Origin: an uncultured Pelagibacteraceae bacterium
GTDB lineage: Bacteria > Pseudomonadota > Alphaproteobacteria > Pelagibacterales > AG-422-B15
Reading direction: 5' to 3'
Assembly (NCBI GenBank): GCA_902524285.1
Contig: CABZCR010000005.1
Coordinates: 1 to 64,000, forward strand
Length of the DNA: 64,000 bases
Both the position numbers and the translations under genes were made by a program. Shown here piece after piece: positions 34,612-41,561 of this stretch (position 1 is its first letter; each line of letters opens with the position of its first letter). The notes beneath the pieces were generated by a model. That model was not told the origin of the DNA, did no database searches, and saw nothing but the letters and a program-made list of their open reading frames with translations.

Positions 34612-35874
34612 TTAATCATGTGAAAAAGTGCCATCAGGATAAATTTTCTGAGCTTTGTAAAGTATTCTATGATCTTGGCTTAAAGACTCTTTTGCACCAA
34701 TATCTAAAACAACTTCTCCATTTGAGTTTATTTCAAGTAAATGACTTCCAGTAACAACCATAAAATTACCATTTTTCAATTTATCAACGTCCCTTATTGT
34801 TCCGTATGCCTTACTCTTAGGGGCTCGCCATTGCCAAACGATTTTATCTGTCTCAGGATTAAACTCAATAGCTCTATCGGGATTCCTTAAACCAACTACT
34901 ATATTGCCATTTTGAAGTTGTTGAGGCTCGTGAGGATTGCATCCTCTTATCTCTCCAGAGGTCAAAAGAGCTCTTTTTTTCTTGTTACAATTAAAAATAT
35001 ATTTTTTTATTATCTCAGCCTCTCTATTAATCCAAATAATTTCTTGAAAATCACGCATGGAGATTAAAAAAGTATCATCTGCAAGCGCAGTCACACCATT
35101 ATTGTGTATCCAAGTTTTACCTGAACCAGTAGTTTTTGAATCCGACGCATATGCATCTGCAAATGGAGCAATGTTATGAGTCTTCATGCCATCCCAACTC
35201 CACACAACGTTTTTATTGTTATCAACTTCGATGATTTTTTTACTTCCTTTAGGACCCCATGCGTAATTTATAAGGACATTTTCGTTCGATAACTTATCAA
35301 CATCATGACTTACTTTAGTTTTGTAAGACCAAATTACTTTGCCTTCTCTATCTATCTCATAAACCCCTTTTTCAGCGGCGATTAAAATTGTGTTTTTATT
35401 TGTGAATTTAGCATCATCTAATCTTCCAAATGAGCTATCCCCATTGTATTGCCAAACGATTTCAGCATTATTAGTAATTTCCACTACTCGACCGTGTGAA
35501 TTTTTTTGAGGGACAACTAGTAAAAATGTTCCTTCCTGAATTTTATTAGCTTCATATACTAATAATTGCAGATCTTTACCAAAAGGGGAGGTTTTAAAAA
35601 TCTGAGGATCTTGTTCACTGCTAGCAACATTATTTCCATTTTTCTTCCATATTTTTTTACATGATTGAATAACCTCTTTTGCTTTTTTTCTTAATGGTTT
35701 TTCGTCTGGTCGACCGTTTTCTAAGAATTTGATTTCACTTTCTTCTAAACCATTACTTTTAAAGCATTTCAGAACTTCTTCATTTGGATTAGAAAAAATA
35801 TCCCATTTGCTAGCCTGACTAGGACCAGAATAGAGAATAAAAATAATTGTGATTATTAATTTACAAAATTTCAT
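34612..35874 (-). CDS. Exported arylsulfotransferase (ASST)-like beta-propeller protein
   Basis: This 420-residue protein has a signal peptide (LIITIIFILYSGPSQA). After a helical region with CFKSNGLEESEIKFLENG it forms a propeller with repeated strand pairs: GRVVEITNNAEIVWQYNGD, GVYEIDREGKVIWSYKT, KIIEVDNNKNVVWSWDGM and AIEFNPETDKIVWQWRAP. WIHNNGVTALADDTFLISMRD and NPHEPQQLQNGNIVVGLRNP resemble arylsulfotransferases. The ASST catalytic histidine cannot be assigned with confidence, so a binding role is possible. It is the only gene of the first cargo module, flanked by repeat blocks. Confidence 0.72.
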   Translation of the reverse strand: MKFCKLIITIIFILYSGPSQASKWDIFSNPNEEVLKCFKSNGLEESEIKFLENGRPDEKPLRKKAKEVIQSCKKIWKKNGNNVASSEQDPQIFKTSPFGKDLQLLVYEANKIQEGTFLLVVPQKNSHGRVVEITNNAEIVWQYNGDSSFGRLDDAKFTNKNTILIAAEKGVYEIDREGKVIWSYKTKVSHDVDKLSNENVLINYAWGPKGSKKIIEVDNNKNVVWSWDGMKTHNIAPFADAYASDSKTTGSGKTWIHNNGVTALADDTFLISMRDFQEIIWINREAEIIKKYIFNCNKKKRALLTSGEIRGCNPHEPQQLQNGNIVVGLRNPDRAIEFNPETDKIVWQWRAPKSKAYGTIRDVDKLKNGNFMVVTGSHLLEINSNGEVVLDIGAKESLSQDHRILYKAQKIYPDGTFSHD

Positions 35875-35956
35875 ATAAATAACTTTATTTATAAATTGTT
35901 AAGAATTTATTGCATTTTAGTATCATAAAACTATTTGTAAAAAAAAATTTAACAAA

Positions 35957-36010
35957 GTGGGAGTTAAAAGTTGCAGCTAATTCGTTGAATAGAAGAATTT
36001 ACTCCCCCAT
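35957..36010 (-). repeat. Repeat block A, copy 1 (livG 3'-flank-like)
   Basis: This 54-base block is similar to 38,637-38,690, the last codons of livG plus its 3' flank. Shared stretches in plus orientation are GTTAAAAGTTG on the left and TTTACTCCCCCAT on the right, with about 25 diverged bases between. On the minus strand the right end reads ATG GGG GAG TAA, as in livG. Its right end overlaps the start of repeat block B copy 2. Confidence 0.8.
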
Positions 36011-36142
36011 ATACGCCTGAGTCATACGTTGCTGTACAACGTCGAACTTAGGTTTAGCAACAAAATTATCTATACTTGCATTCATACACGTACAGCCTTG
36101 TTAAGGGTCGTGCAGTAGAGTACGTACACGAACTAGGCCCGA
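35999..36142 (-). repeat. Repeat block B, copy 2
   Basis: This is the second, better preserved copy of the block at 34,421-34,563. Read on the minus strand, 36,085-35,999 is an open 28-codon frame starting MNASIDNFVAKP and ending QAYMGE, the same last six residues as LivG. Further upstream the frame continues into LLHDP before a stop, a stretch that is open in copy 1, so a longer coding sequence may have decayed in both. The right end carries GAACTAGGCCCGAA, repeated near 38,570. Confidence 0.85.
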
Positions 36143-36163
36143 ATATTACCTTTCTACGTATGA

Positions 36164-36550
36164 TTATTTACAGATACCTCTATCAACTATTTGGCTTTCT
36201 GCACCAAGTTCCTTTAACATAATTGATACTTCGTACTCTTTTGATTTATTATCAATTTTCATAAAGAAATAAGATAATTTCTCCTCAATTGACAAAGCCC
36301 AAAAGTCTCCGACCTTGGGACCGTGATATTCTAAATAGTTAACTTTCTCACCATCAATACTTGAATTGTGGTCACTGACTCCAAGTAACGCCCTGTAAGA
36401 ACCTTCCTCTATGGGAATATAAGCTGGATCTAAAATCACAAGGTATTTTGAATCACTATCATCAGAAATACAAAATAATTCCTTTTCAAAACTTGCATTA
36501 GCTACAGTCGTAAAACCTAATATGATTAATATGGAGAGTAGGTGTTTCAT
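36164..36550 (-). CDS. Small exported protein, unknown (cargo module 2)
   Basis: The 128-residue protein starts at ATG 36,550, four bases after the stop of the preceding gene; this start gives MKHLLSILII, the same leader as its neighbour, so I prefer it to an in-frame start 24 bases upstream inside that gene. A signal peptide is followed by a small domain with two cysteines (KELFCISDD and the C-terminal DRGICK) that could pair. The family is not recognised. Confidence 0.6.
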   Translation of the reverse strand: MKHLLSILIILGFTTVANASFEKELFCISDDSDSKYLVILDPAYIPIEEGSYRALLGVSDHNSSIDGEKVNYLEYHGPKVGDFWALSIEEKLSYFFMKIDNKSKEYEVSIMLKELGAESQIVDRGICK

Positions 36551-36553
36551 TCT
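36524..36553 (-). repeat. 30-bp direct repeat over signal-peptide start, copy 1
   Basis: It is identical over 30 bases to 37,113-37,142. On the minus strand it covers the region just before the ATG and the codons for MKHLLSILI of the exported protein. It marks reuse of one translation start and leader segment by two otherwise different genes. Confidence 0.9.
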
Positions 36554-36554
36554 T

Positions 36555-37139
36555 CTATAAGCCAGTTTCGTCAACTAGACATCCATTGTCATACTTTTTT
36601 GATCTATAAGATATTCGAATAGACTGGATATCTTCTTTATTATCGTAATCTAAACTACCACTTAAAAAAATATTATATTTTTCATAATCAATACTAAGAG
36701 ATCTAATTAAATGTTCATCTACATATTCGTCACTTTTAATATTTCCTAGGTCACCATATTTTTCAATTAGCTTAGAAGCCAGATTATTATAAACTTCATT
36801 TAAATTTATTAATATTTCTGCAGACTCTTCCCCATTGGTGCTACTCGCTGAAACACTTTCAATTCTTCCATCATTACAGGCAGTTGTAATCGAATACTGG
36901 ATAAAATGTTTGTTTGGTTCAGGCGGGCTTACTTCAAACACCATTCGATTCATTTTATCGGGATATTCGTCTTCTAACTTACTAAATCCAAATTTATTTC
37001 CATCTTCATCTTGATAGTGGTAAATTAGATCATTTAATGTAATGCCAAATGGCGTTAAAATAATATTTGCTTTAGGCGCATCCGAGATTGCAGCTGTCAT
37101 CAGACCTAACAAGATTAATATGGAGAGTAGGTGTTTCAT
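36555..37139 (-). CDS. Exported protein, unknown (cargo module 2)
   Basis: The 194-residue protein has a signal peptide (MKHLLSILILLGLMTAAIS). The mature part is mixed alpha/beta with KANIILTPFGITLNDLIYHY, a central VYNNLASKLIEKYGD helix and two cysteines (TTACNDG and NGCLVDE). The family is not recognised, though the layout (ITLND..., EKYG, S-rich strands) resembles small exported beta-alpha-beta proteins. Its start overlaps the stop of the coiled-coil membrane gene upstream by four bases. Confidence 0.6.
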   Translation of the reverse strand: MKHLLSILILLGLMTAAISDAPKANIILTPFGITLNDLIYHYQDEDGNKFGFSKLEDEYPDKMNRMVFEVSPPEPNKHFIQYSITTACNDGRIESVSASSTNGEESAEILINLNEVYNNLASKLIEKYGDLGNIKSDEYVDEHLIRSLSIDYEKYNIFLSGSLDYDNKEDIQSIRISYRSKKYDNGCLVDETGL

Positions 37140-37142
37140 TCT
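37113..37142 (-). repeat. 30-bp direct repeat over signal-peptide start, copy 2
   Basis: Second copy of the sequence at 36,524-36,553, covering the translation start and first nine codons of the exported protein gene that ends at 36,555. Confidence 0.9.
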
Positions 37143-37402
37143 TTTTCATACTTACGTTTAATGACTTCAATATCTGATTTAATGGCGTCTAAATCGTTTT
37201 TTATATCAACAACATCTTCGCCGCTAATACTTTTAGATATCTCTTCCAATCGATCTGATTGATACATCATCATTGCCGTATGTCGATCATCAGCGGTAAT
37301 GATTGCGGCTCTCGTAGTAAGCAAGAACCATATAACCACAACCATAAAAATAATTATGATCAATTCAAAATAGTTGGAAATAAAGTCCATAATAAATTCC
37401 AT
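37136..37402 (-). CDS. Membrane protein with C-terminal coiled coil (cargo module 2)
   Basis: This 88-residue protein has one strong transmembrane helix (about residues 11-30, ELIIIIFMVVVIWFLLTT), followed by TADDRHTAMMMYQSDRLEEISK and a heptad-like C-terminal stretch DIKNDLDAIKSDIEVIKRKYEKE. It is the first gene of the leftward branch. The layout resembles the plus-strand gene at 37,803 (one span then DIKxI-type coiled coil), suggesting that the two might pair. Function is unknown. Confidence 0.6.
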   Translation of the reverse strand: MEFIMDFISNYFELIIIIFMVVVIWFLLTTRAAIITADDRHTAMMMYQSDRLEEISKSISGEDVVDIKNDLDAIKSDIEVIKRKYEKE

Positions 37403-37531
37403 TTCAAAATCTTACAGCACATAGTTTAAAAGGCAATTTCGTTTACAACCCCCCTATATATACAGTTAACCCCCGTATTTTAGATTGATGGGTTAGGTTG
37501 TTCAAAACCCCCTATGTGCTAATATTTCAAT
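37403..37531. promoter_or_regulatory. Divergent control region of cargo module 2
   Basis: A 129-base gap lies between the leftward and rightward genes. It contains an exact 9-bp inverted repeat AGCACATAG (37,416-37,424) / CTATGTGCT (37,512-37,520). Three short C-runs of the form AACCCCC (near 37,447, 37,468 and 37,506), spaced about 21 and 38 bases apart, lie between its arms or at the right arm. This arrangement suits a shared operator or promoter region, but no factor is known. Confidence 0.45.
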
Positions 37532-37810
37532 ATGAAGAATGTAAAGTGGGAAAATACCAAGACAGTTATAGCATTAGTAATCTTTGTATTGATAATCATT
37601 GCAATTGGTCTTTCTCTTTACCCTGATACAAACGAAGGTAGAAATGACCTTCAACAAATAGGTACTGCCATTGCTGAATACTCGATAGGTGATGTTATAA
37701 AGTTGGTATGGAATTTTCCAATGAGTATCATCCTCCTAACTTTTTTGGCTTGGTATTTACTTTGGCCTAGGGGTTTATTTAGATTTAAGAAGGAGAGTAA
37801 AAATGACTGA
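37532..37810 (+). CDS. Two-span membrane protein, unknown (cargo module 2)
   Basis: The 92-residue protein has two hydrophobic segments (about residues 11-29 and 61-80) joined by a polar loop LYPDTNEGRNDLQQIGTAIAEYS, and a basic C-terminus LFRFKKESKND. It is the first gene of the rightward branch and overlaps the next by eight bases. The family is not recognised. Confidence 0.55.
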   Translation: MKNVKWENTKTVIALVIFVLIIIAIGLSLYPDTNEGRNDLQQIGTAIAEYSIGDVIKLVWNFPMSIILLTFLAWYLLWPRGLFRFKKESKND

Positions 37811-38042
37811 CTTAGTTTTGGTAGGTTTTATCGTTATCTCAATTATTTTGATTGCTGGTATATATCTTATACGTGATGCAATCGGACAAGTTGTTGAAAA
37901 TCAAGTTCCAATAACACAAAACCAACTAATTTTAATAGGTAAACTTAAAAGGATTGAAGACTCTATTTACAGCGTACAAAGCAATATCAAGGAAATAAAA
38001 AGTCTTACAGATGATATTGAGCGTAATCAAAGAAGTTTGTAA
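37803..38042 (+). CDS. Single-span membrane protein with coiled coil (cargo module 2)
   Basis: This 79-residue protein has an N-terminal transmembrane helix (about residues 4-25), then a polar stretch ending in a probable coiled coil (KLKRIEDSIYSVQSNIKEIKSL). It parallels the leftward gene at 37,136-37,402 in layout. AAGGAG precedes the ATG. No known family was recognised. Confidence 0.55.
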   Translation: MTDLVLVGFIVISIILIAGIYLIRDAIGQVVENQVPITQNQLILIGKLKRIEDSIYSVQSNIKEIKSLTDDIERNQRSL

Positions 38043-38051
38043 AGTAACGTT

Positions 38052-38249
38052 ATGAAAACATTTTTGTTCAGACTATCTAGACTAATAAGCGTGATTATGT
38101 TTCTACTAATATTATTAATATTTATTGGATTTATTAACAAAGGGATTACTCTTTTTGGTGTTTTTACTATTAGTTTAATACTCTTGCTGCCAATATTAAT
38201 CTTTAATTGGGTTTGTTTTGGCAAAATATCAATTTGGATTAACAAATGA
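38052..38249 (+). CDS. Two-span membrane protein, unknown (cargo module 2)
   Basis: This 65-residue protein is highly hydrophobic, with two spans (about residues 11-30 and 35-55), a basic N-terminus and a short lysine-containing end. It overlaps the following gene by four bases (ATGA), which supports it being translated. Function is unknown. Confidence 0.5.
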   Translation: MKTFLFRLSRLISVIMFLLILLIFIGFINKGITLFGVFTISLILLLPILIFNWVCFGKISIWINK

Positions 38250-38494
38250 GCTTTAAAGAAATATTCGATGCTATTGGTAACGCGTTCAGAGAAGTGGGAG
38301 AGTTAATAAGTCTTTTGGGAAGTTTTTTATGGAACTCACCGTGGTACTTTACAGCTTTATTTATTTTGACAGTGATATTTGGGACAGCATTATTTACCTC
38401 TAGTGATGAACATTGGTCGACTAGACTATTAATAGCTGTTTTCTTTTTAGCTTCAGGTTATGGAACTATTAGTTATTGGCCTTCAGTATCATAG
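38246..38494 (+). CDS. Membrane protein with amphipathic N-terminus (cargo module 2)
   Basis: This 82-residue protein starts with an amphipathic segment (FKEIFDAIGNAFREVGELISLLG), followed by two hydrophobic spans (about residues 31-50 and 60-76). It is the last gene of the rightward branch. A 184-base gap with repeat remnants separates it from the livG stop. No family was recognised. Confidence 0.5.
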   Translation: MSFKEIFDAIGNAFREVGELISLLGSFLWNSPWYFTALFILTVIFGTALFTSSDEHWSTRLLIAVFFLASGYGTISYWPSVS

Positions 38495-38567
38495 TCAAGT
38501 GTCACAACTGCCATATAATCTTACTTAACTTATATAACTGAAAAATTGAATTTATTTGACGTTTAGG

Positions 38568-38586
38568 ACCCGAACTAGGCCCGAAT
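38568..38586 (-). repeat. Repeat block B, right-end remnant (copy 3)
   Basis: Only the right-hand end of block B is found here: CCCGAACTAGGCCCGAATT, matching the right ends at 36,128-36,144 and, less closely, 34,550-34,563. It marks the far edge of cargo module 2. The rest of block B is missing, and block A follows about 50 bases later. Confidence 0.7.
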
Positions 38587-38636
38587 TAAATAATAAGTAA
38601 TTGATATTATTTACAAAATTAAAAAAGACACAAAAA

Positions 38637-38690
38637 GTAGGGGTTAAAAGTTGAGTCTTATCAATGGGTTAGAGGATTTTACTCCCCCAT
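38637..38690 (-). repeat. Repeat block A, copy 2 (livG 3' end and flank)
   Basis: This 54-base block spans the last four codons of livG including the stop (38,679-38,690) and 42 bases of its 3' flank. It is the probable ancestral copy, because it is joined to an intact livG. The similar block at 35,957-36,010 is its duplicate. Confidence 0.8.
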
Positions 38691-39437
38691 GTAAGCTTGC
38701 TTAACATCAGCGTTATTTTTAATTTCCTCAGGTAGACCAGATGCAAGTATCTTACCGTAATTAAGCGCAAGTATACGATCTGAAACTTTATTTACAAAAC
38801 TCATGTCGTGTTCAATCATAATTATGGTAATTCCTAATAAAGATTGAATATCCTTTATCCAAAAGCCAAGATCAATTGTTTCCTCATTTGTTAATCCTGA
38901 TGACGGTTCATCTAATAGAAGTAATTTTGGATCAGTGCAAAGAGCTCTTGCAAGCTCAACATTTTTGCGAACACCGTAGGGAAGGCCGTTTATAAGAGTA
39001 TCTCGGTAATGCTGAAGGTCTAGGAAGTCAATTACTTCTTCAACTTTGAGCCTGTATTCATGTTCTTGCTTGCGGGCACTGGGTGTAAAAAATACCTCAG
39101 ATAAAATATTCGTTTTTTTATAAATGTGTCGTCCAAGAAGTAAATTCTGTAGAACAGTTGCATTTTCAAATAATTCTAAATTTTGAAACGTTCTTGCTAT
39201 TCCAAGCTTTGATATATTGTGAGGCTTAGTTTTTGAGATGTTTTGATTTTCAAAATATATCTCACCTTTGCTTGGCTCATAGATTCTGCTTATGACATTG
39301 AAGAGTGTTGATTTACCTGCTCCGTTAGGACCAATTATTGTAAATATTTCACCTTTATCGACACCAAACGATACATCATTAAGGGCTTTTACTCCTCCAA
39401 ATGCTACAGTGATATTTTTTACTTCAAACAAACTCAT
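38679..39437 (-). CDS. livG: Branched-chain amino acid-type ABC transporter ATP-binding protein LivG
   Basis: The 252-residue ATPase has Walker A IGPNGAGKST, the LivG-type GIARTFQNLELFENATVLQNLLLG, a modified signature NGLPYGVRKNVELARAL and Walker B LLLLDEPSSGLTNEE. The usual LSGG is replaced by LPYG, as is normal for LivG. The C-terminus reads QAYMGE, and these codons recur as repeats downstream. It overlaps livM by one base. It serves the transporter whose livF lies at 20.8 kb. Confidence 0.92.
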   Translation of the reverse strand: MSLFEVKNITVAFGGVKALNDVSFGVDKGEIFTIIGPNGAGKSTLFNVISRIYEPSKGEIYFENQNISKTKPHNISKLGIARTFQNLELFENATVLQNLLLGRHIYKKTNILSEVFFTPSARKQEHEYRLKVEEVIDFLDLQHYRDTLINGLPYGVRKNVELARALCTDPKLLLLDEPSSGLTNEETIDLGFWIKDIQSLLGITIIMIEHDMSFVNKVSDRILALNYGKILASGLPEEIKNNADVKQAYMGE

Positions 39438-40510
39438 TATACTCGGTCCGATTTAGTAAATACTTTTTGTTTTTTAAATGTTTGTCTTTTGTAAGTAGGA
39501 AACAGTTCAAAGAATAATTTTATTTTCATCCATCTTCCATAAATCCCAAGTGGTTCATATAAAATGAAGAATACAAGTATTAATCCAAACAACATTGGCT
39601 CAAGACCTGGCTGTGAGCCAATAGAACTTGGTAAATAGTCACGACAGATGGCAATTAATTGCGGTAAGAAGCCAACGAATATCGCTCCAAACACTGTTCC
39701 ATGTAAACTTCCCATACCACCAACAACGATAAGTAAAAGTAACGTTAAAGATAAAAAGATATTAAATATATCTGGAGCTAAGTAACCAATGTAATGAGCA
39801 AGTAATGCACCTGCTAATCCAGTAAAAGCACCAGAAATAGCAAATGATAAAGCTTTATAGAGACCTAAGTTAACGCCTAAACTTTGTGCTGCAATTTCAC
39901 TGTCTCGAATAGCAACAAACGCTCTCCCAGTTGGAGATCTGAGTATATTGATTGCCGCAAACATCGCTGCAATAAGAAAGACAAGGCAGACATAATAAAA
40001 GAAAACACTGTCATAGAAGCTCATACCCAAGAATTCTGGTTGAGGCACAGGCAACCCTCTGTTGCCACCTGTAAAGTGTTCCCATTTTATAAAAACATGT
40101 TCCGCAATAAAGCCTAAGGCTAATGTTGCGATAGCTAAATACATCCCTGTTAAGCGTAGGATTGGTATTCCAATTGCTGCACCTACTAGAAATGAAACAA
40201 CTATTACGATAGGAATTGAAGCATAAAAAGGTATTCCATTCGTAAGTAAGAAGGCATGAGTATAAGCGCCAACTCCTAAAAACGCGGCATGACCTAAGGA
40301 TGCAAGACCTGTGTATCCAGATAATATCATTAAACCAATACCAGCAATGGATAGAATGCAAATATATGAGATTTCACCTAAGTAAAAATCATTTAATACA
40401 AGCGGTAACGCGACCATGATTAATATAAGCAGTGAATACCAAAAACGATCACCGTTATGTTTTGCAATATTTATATCTTGCGAATATTTAGTTTTAAAAA
40501 TAAATCTCAT
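39437..40510 (-). CDS. livM: Branched-chain amino acid-type ABC transporter permease LivM
   Basis: The 357-residue inner-membrane permease shows the LivM pattern: ILSGYTGLASLGHAAFLGVGAYTHAFL, PILRLTGMYLAIATLALGFIAEHVF, SPTGRAFVAIRDSEIAAQSLGVNLGLYKALSFA and VGGMGSLHGTVFGA. The charged N-terminal 25 residues are cytoplasmic and about nine to ten spans follow. It is coupled to livH and livG by single-base overlaps. Confidence 0.93.
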   Translation of the reverse strand: MRFIFKTKYSQDINIAKHNGDRFWYSLLILIMVALPLVLNDFYLGEISYICILSIAGIGLMILSGYTGLASLGHAAFLGVGAYTHAFLLTNGIPFYASIPIVIVVSFLVGAAIGIPILRLTGMYLAIATLALGFIAEHVFIKWEHFTGGNRGLPVPQPEFLGMSFYDSVFFYYVCLVFLIAAMFAAINILRSPTGRAFVAIRDSEIAAQSLGVNLGLYKALSFAISGAFTGLAGALLAHYIGYLAPDIFNIFLSLTLLLLIVVGGMGSLHGTVFGAIFVGFLPQLIAICRDYLPSSIGSQPGLEPMLFGLILVFFILYEPLGIYGRWMKIKLFFELFPTYKRQTFKKQKVFTKSDRV

Positions 40511-41391
40511 TAAACTTTTTTGACCTCAGCTTTATCTGAGAACAAACCTCTTGGATAAATAATTAATGTTAGGATAAGAACGAGGTAAGCAGATATTTCT
40601 CTCACTCCCTCAAACAAATAATTTTCGTAAGTTCCACATAATTGTTCGACAATACCTATTATAATGCCTCCAACAATTGCTCCAGGTATTGATCCAAATC
40701 CTCCTAGAACAGCTGCAGCAAAAGCTTTTAAACCAATCAATGATATTGATGTGTCAACCAAAGTAATTGGTGCGAGAAGCACACCCGCGACTGCGGCAAC
40801 TCCTGCAGAAATTGACCATATTAATGAAAATATAAATTTAACCGGTATTCCCATATAGTAAGCCGCTAATTGGTTTTCAGAAGATGCCCTCATTGCCACA
40901 CCAATTTTTGAAAATGTAAAAAAGAAATAAAGTGCAGACATTAAAACTGCAGTTCCGACAATTATAGAGAGGTTTACATATGAAATTATAAGACCGTTAA
41001 ACTCAGTTATCTTTCCAGAGAAGGGAGTACTGAATGAAAATATATCAGTTCCCCAATAAATTGATGCAAAGCCTCTAAAAATAAAACCTAAGCCGATAGT
41101 TAGCATCACAGTTGCGAACGCAGGCTGTCCAATAATCTGCCTTACTACAACGGCATCAAGGAAAAATCCAAAAACAGCAATTATTAAAACTGTAAGAGCA
41201 AAACCTGTGAGGTAATCCATGCCTAAAATACCAATGAGTGAGTATGCAACAAAGGCACCAAGCATAAGAATATCGCCTTGAGCAAAATTAATGGTTTCTG
41301 TTGCTTTGTAAATTAATACAAATCCTAAAGCTACTAAGCCATAGATGCAGCCGGACGCGATTCCATCAATTAATAATTGAATCAATTGCAT
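40510..41391 (-). CDS. livH: Branched-chain amino acid-type ABC transporter permease LivH
   Basis: The 293-residue inner-membrane permease has IASGCIYGLVALGFVLIYKA, INFAQGDILMLGAFVAY, FSKIGVAMRASSENQLAAYYMGI and LGGFGSIPGAIVGGIIIGIVEQL, all standard for LivH. It is the first gene of livH-livM-livG. The 170-base upstream gap is shared with the divergent membrane gene at 41,562 and should hold the promoter. Confidence 0.93.
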   Translation of the reverse strand: MQLIQLLIDGIASGCIYGLVALGFVLIYKATETINFAQGDILMLGAFVAYSLIGILGMDYLTGFALTVLIIAVFGFFLDAVVVRQIIGQPAFATVMLTIGLGFIFRGFASIYWGTDIFSFSTPFSGKITEFNGLIISYVNLSIIVGTAVLMSALYFFFTFSKIGVAMRASSENQLAAYYMGIPVKFIFSLIWSISAGVAAVAGVLLAPITLVDTSISLIGLKAFAAAVLGGFGSIPGAIVGGIIIGIVEQLCGTYENYLFEGVREISAYLVLILTLIIYPRGLFSDKAEVKKV

Positions 41392-41561
41392 ATATTATTT
41401 TCCTCAACCAATACTTTAATTATAAAGTTTGCGATTATGAAATATACATTAAATTAGAAGAAGAAGTTATAAAAATTATCCTGTTTTTTCTTAAAATTTA
41501 ACTTTCTTTTCATGCATCACGTTTTAGAGTTTCTGAAGTTTAAAATTTAAAGGGGATTTTT

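Noticed and set aside
34421..36142. Block B as an integron attC site
   Set aside because: It contains an imperfect palindrome and, in copy 1, a GTTAGGC-like core, but copy 2 lacks that core, no inverse core RYYYAAC is found at the other end, and no integron integrase is in the window.
36551..36574. Longer N-terminus (MTKLAYRR) for the exported protein ending at 36,164
   Set aside because: It would overlap the end of the preceding gene and add charged residues in front of a complete signal peptide identical in start to its neighbour's.
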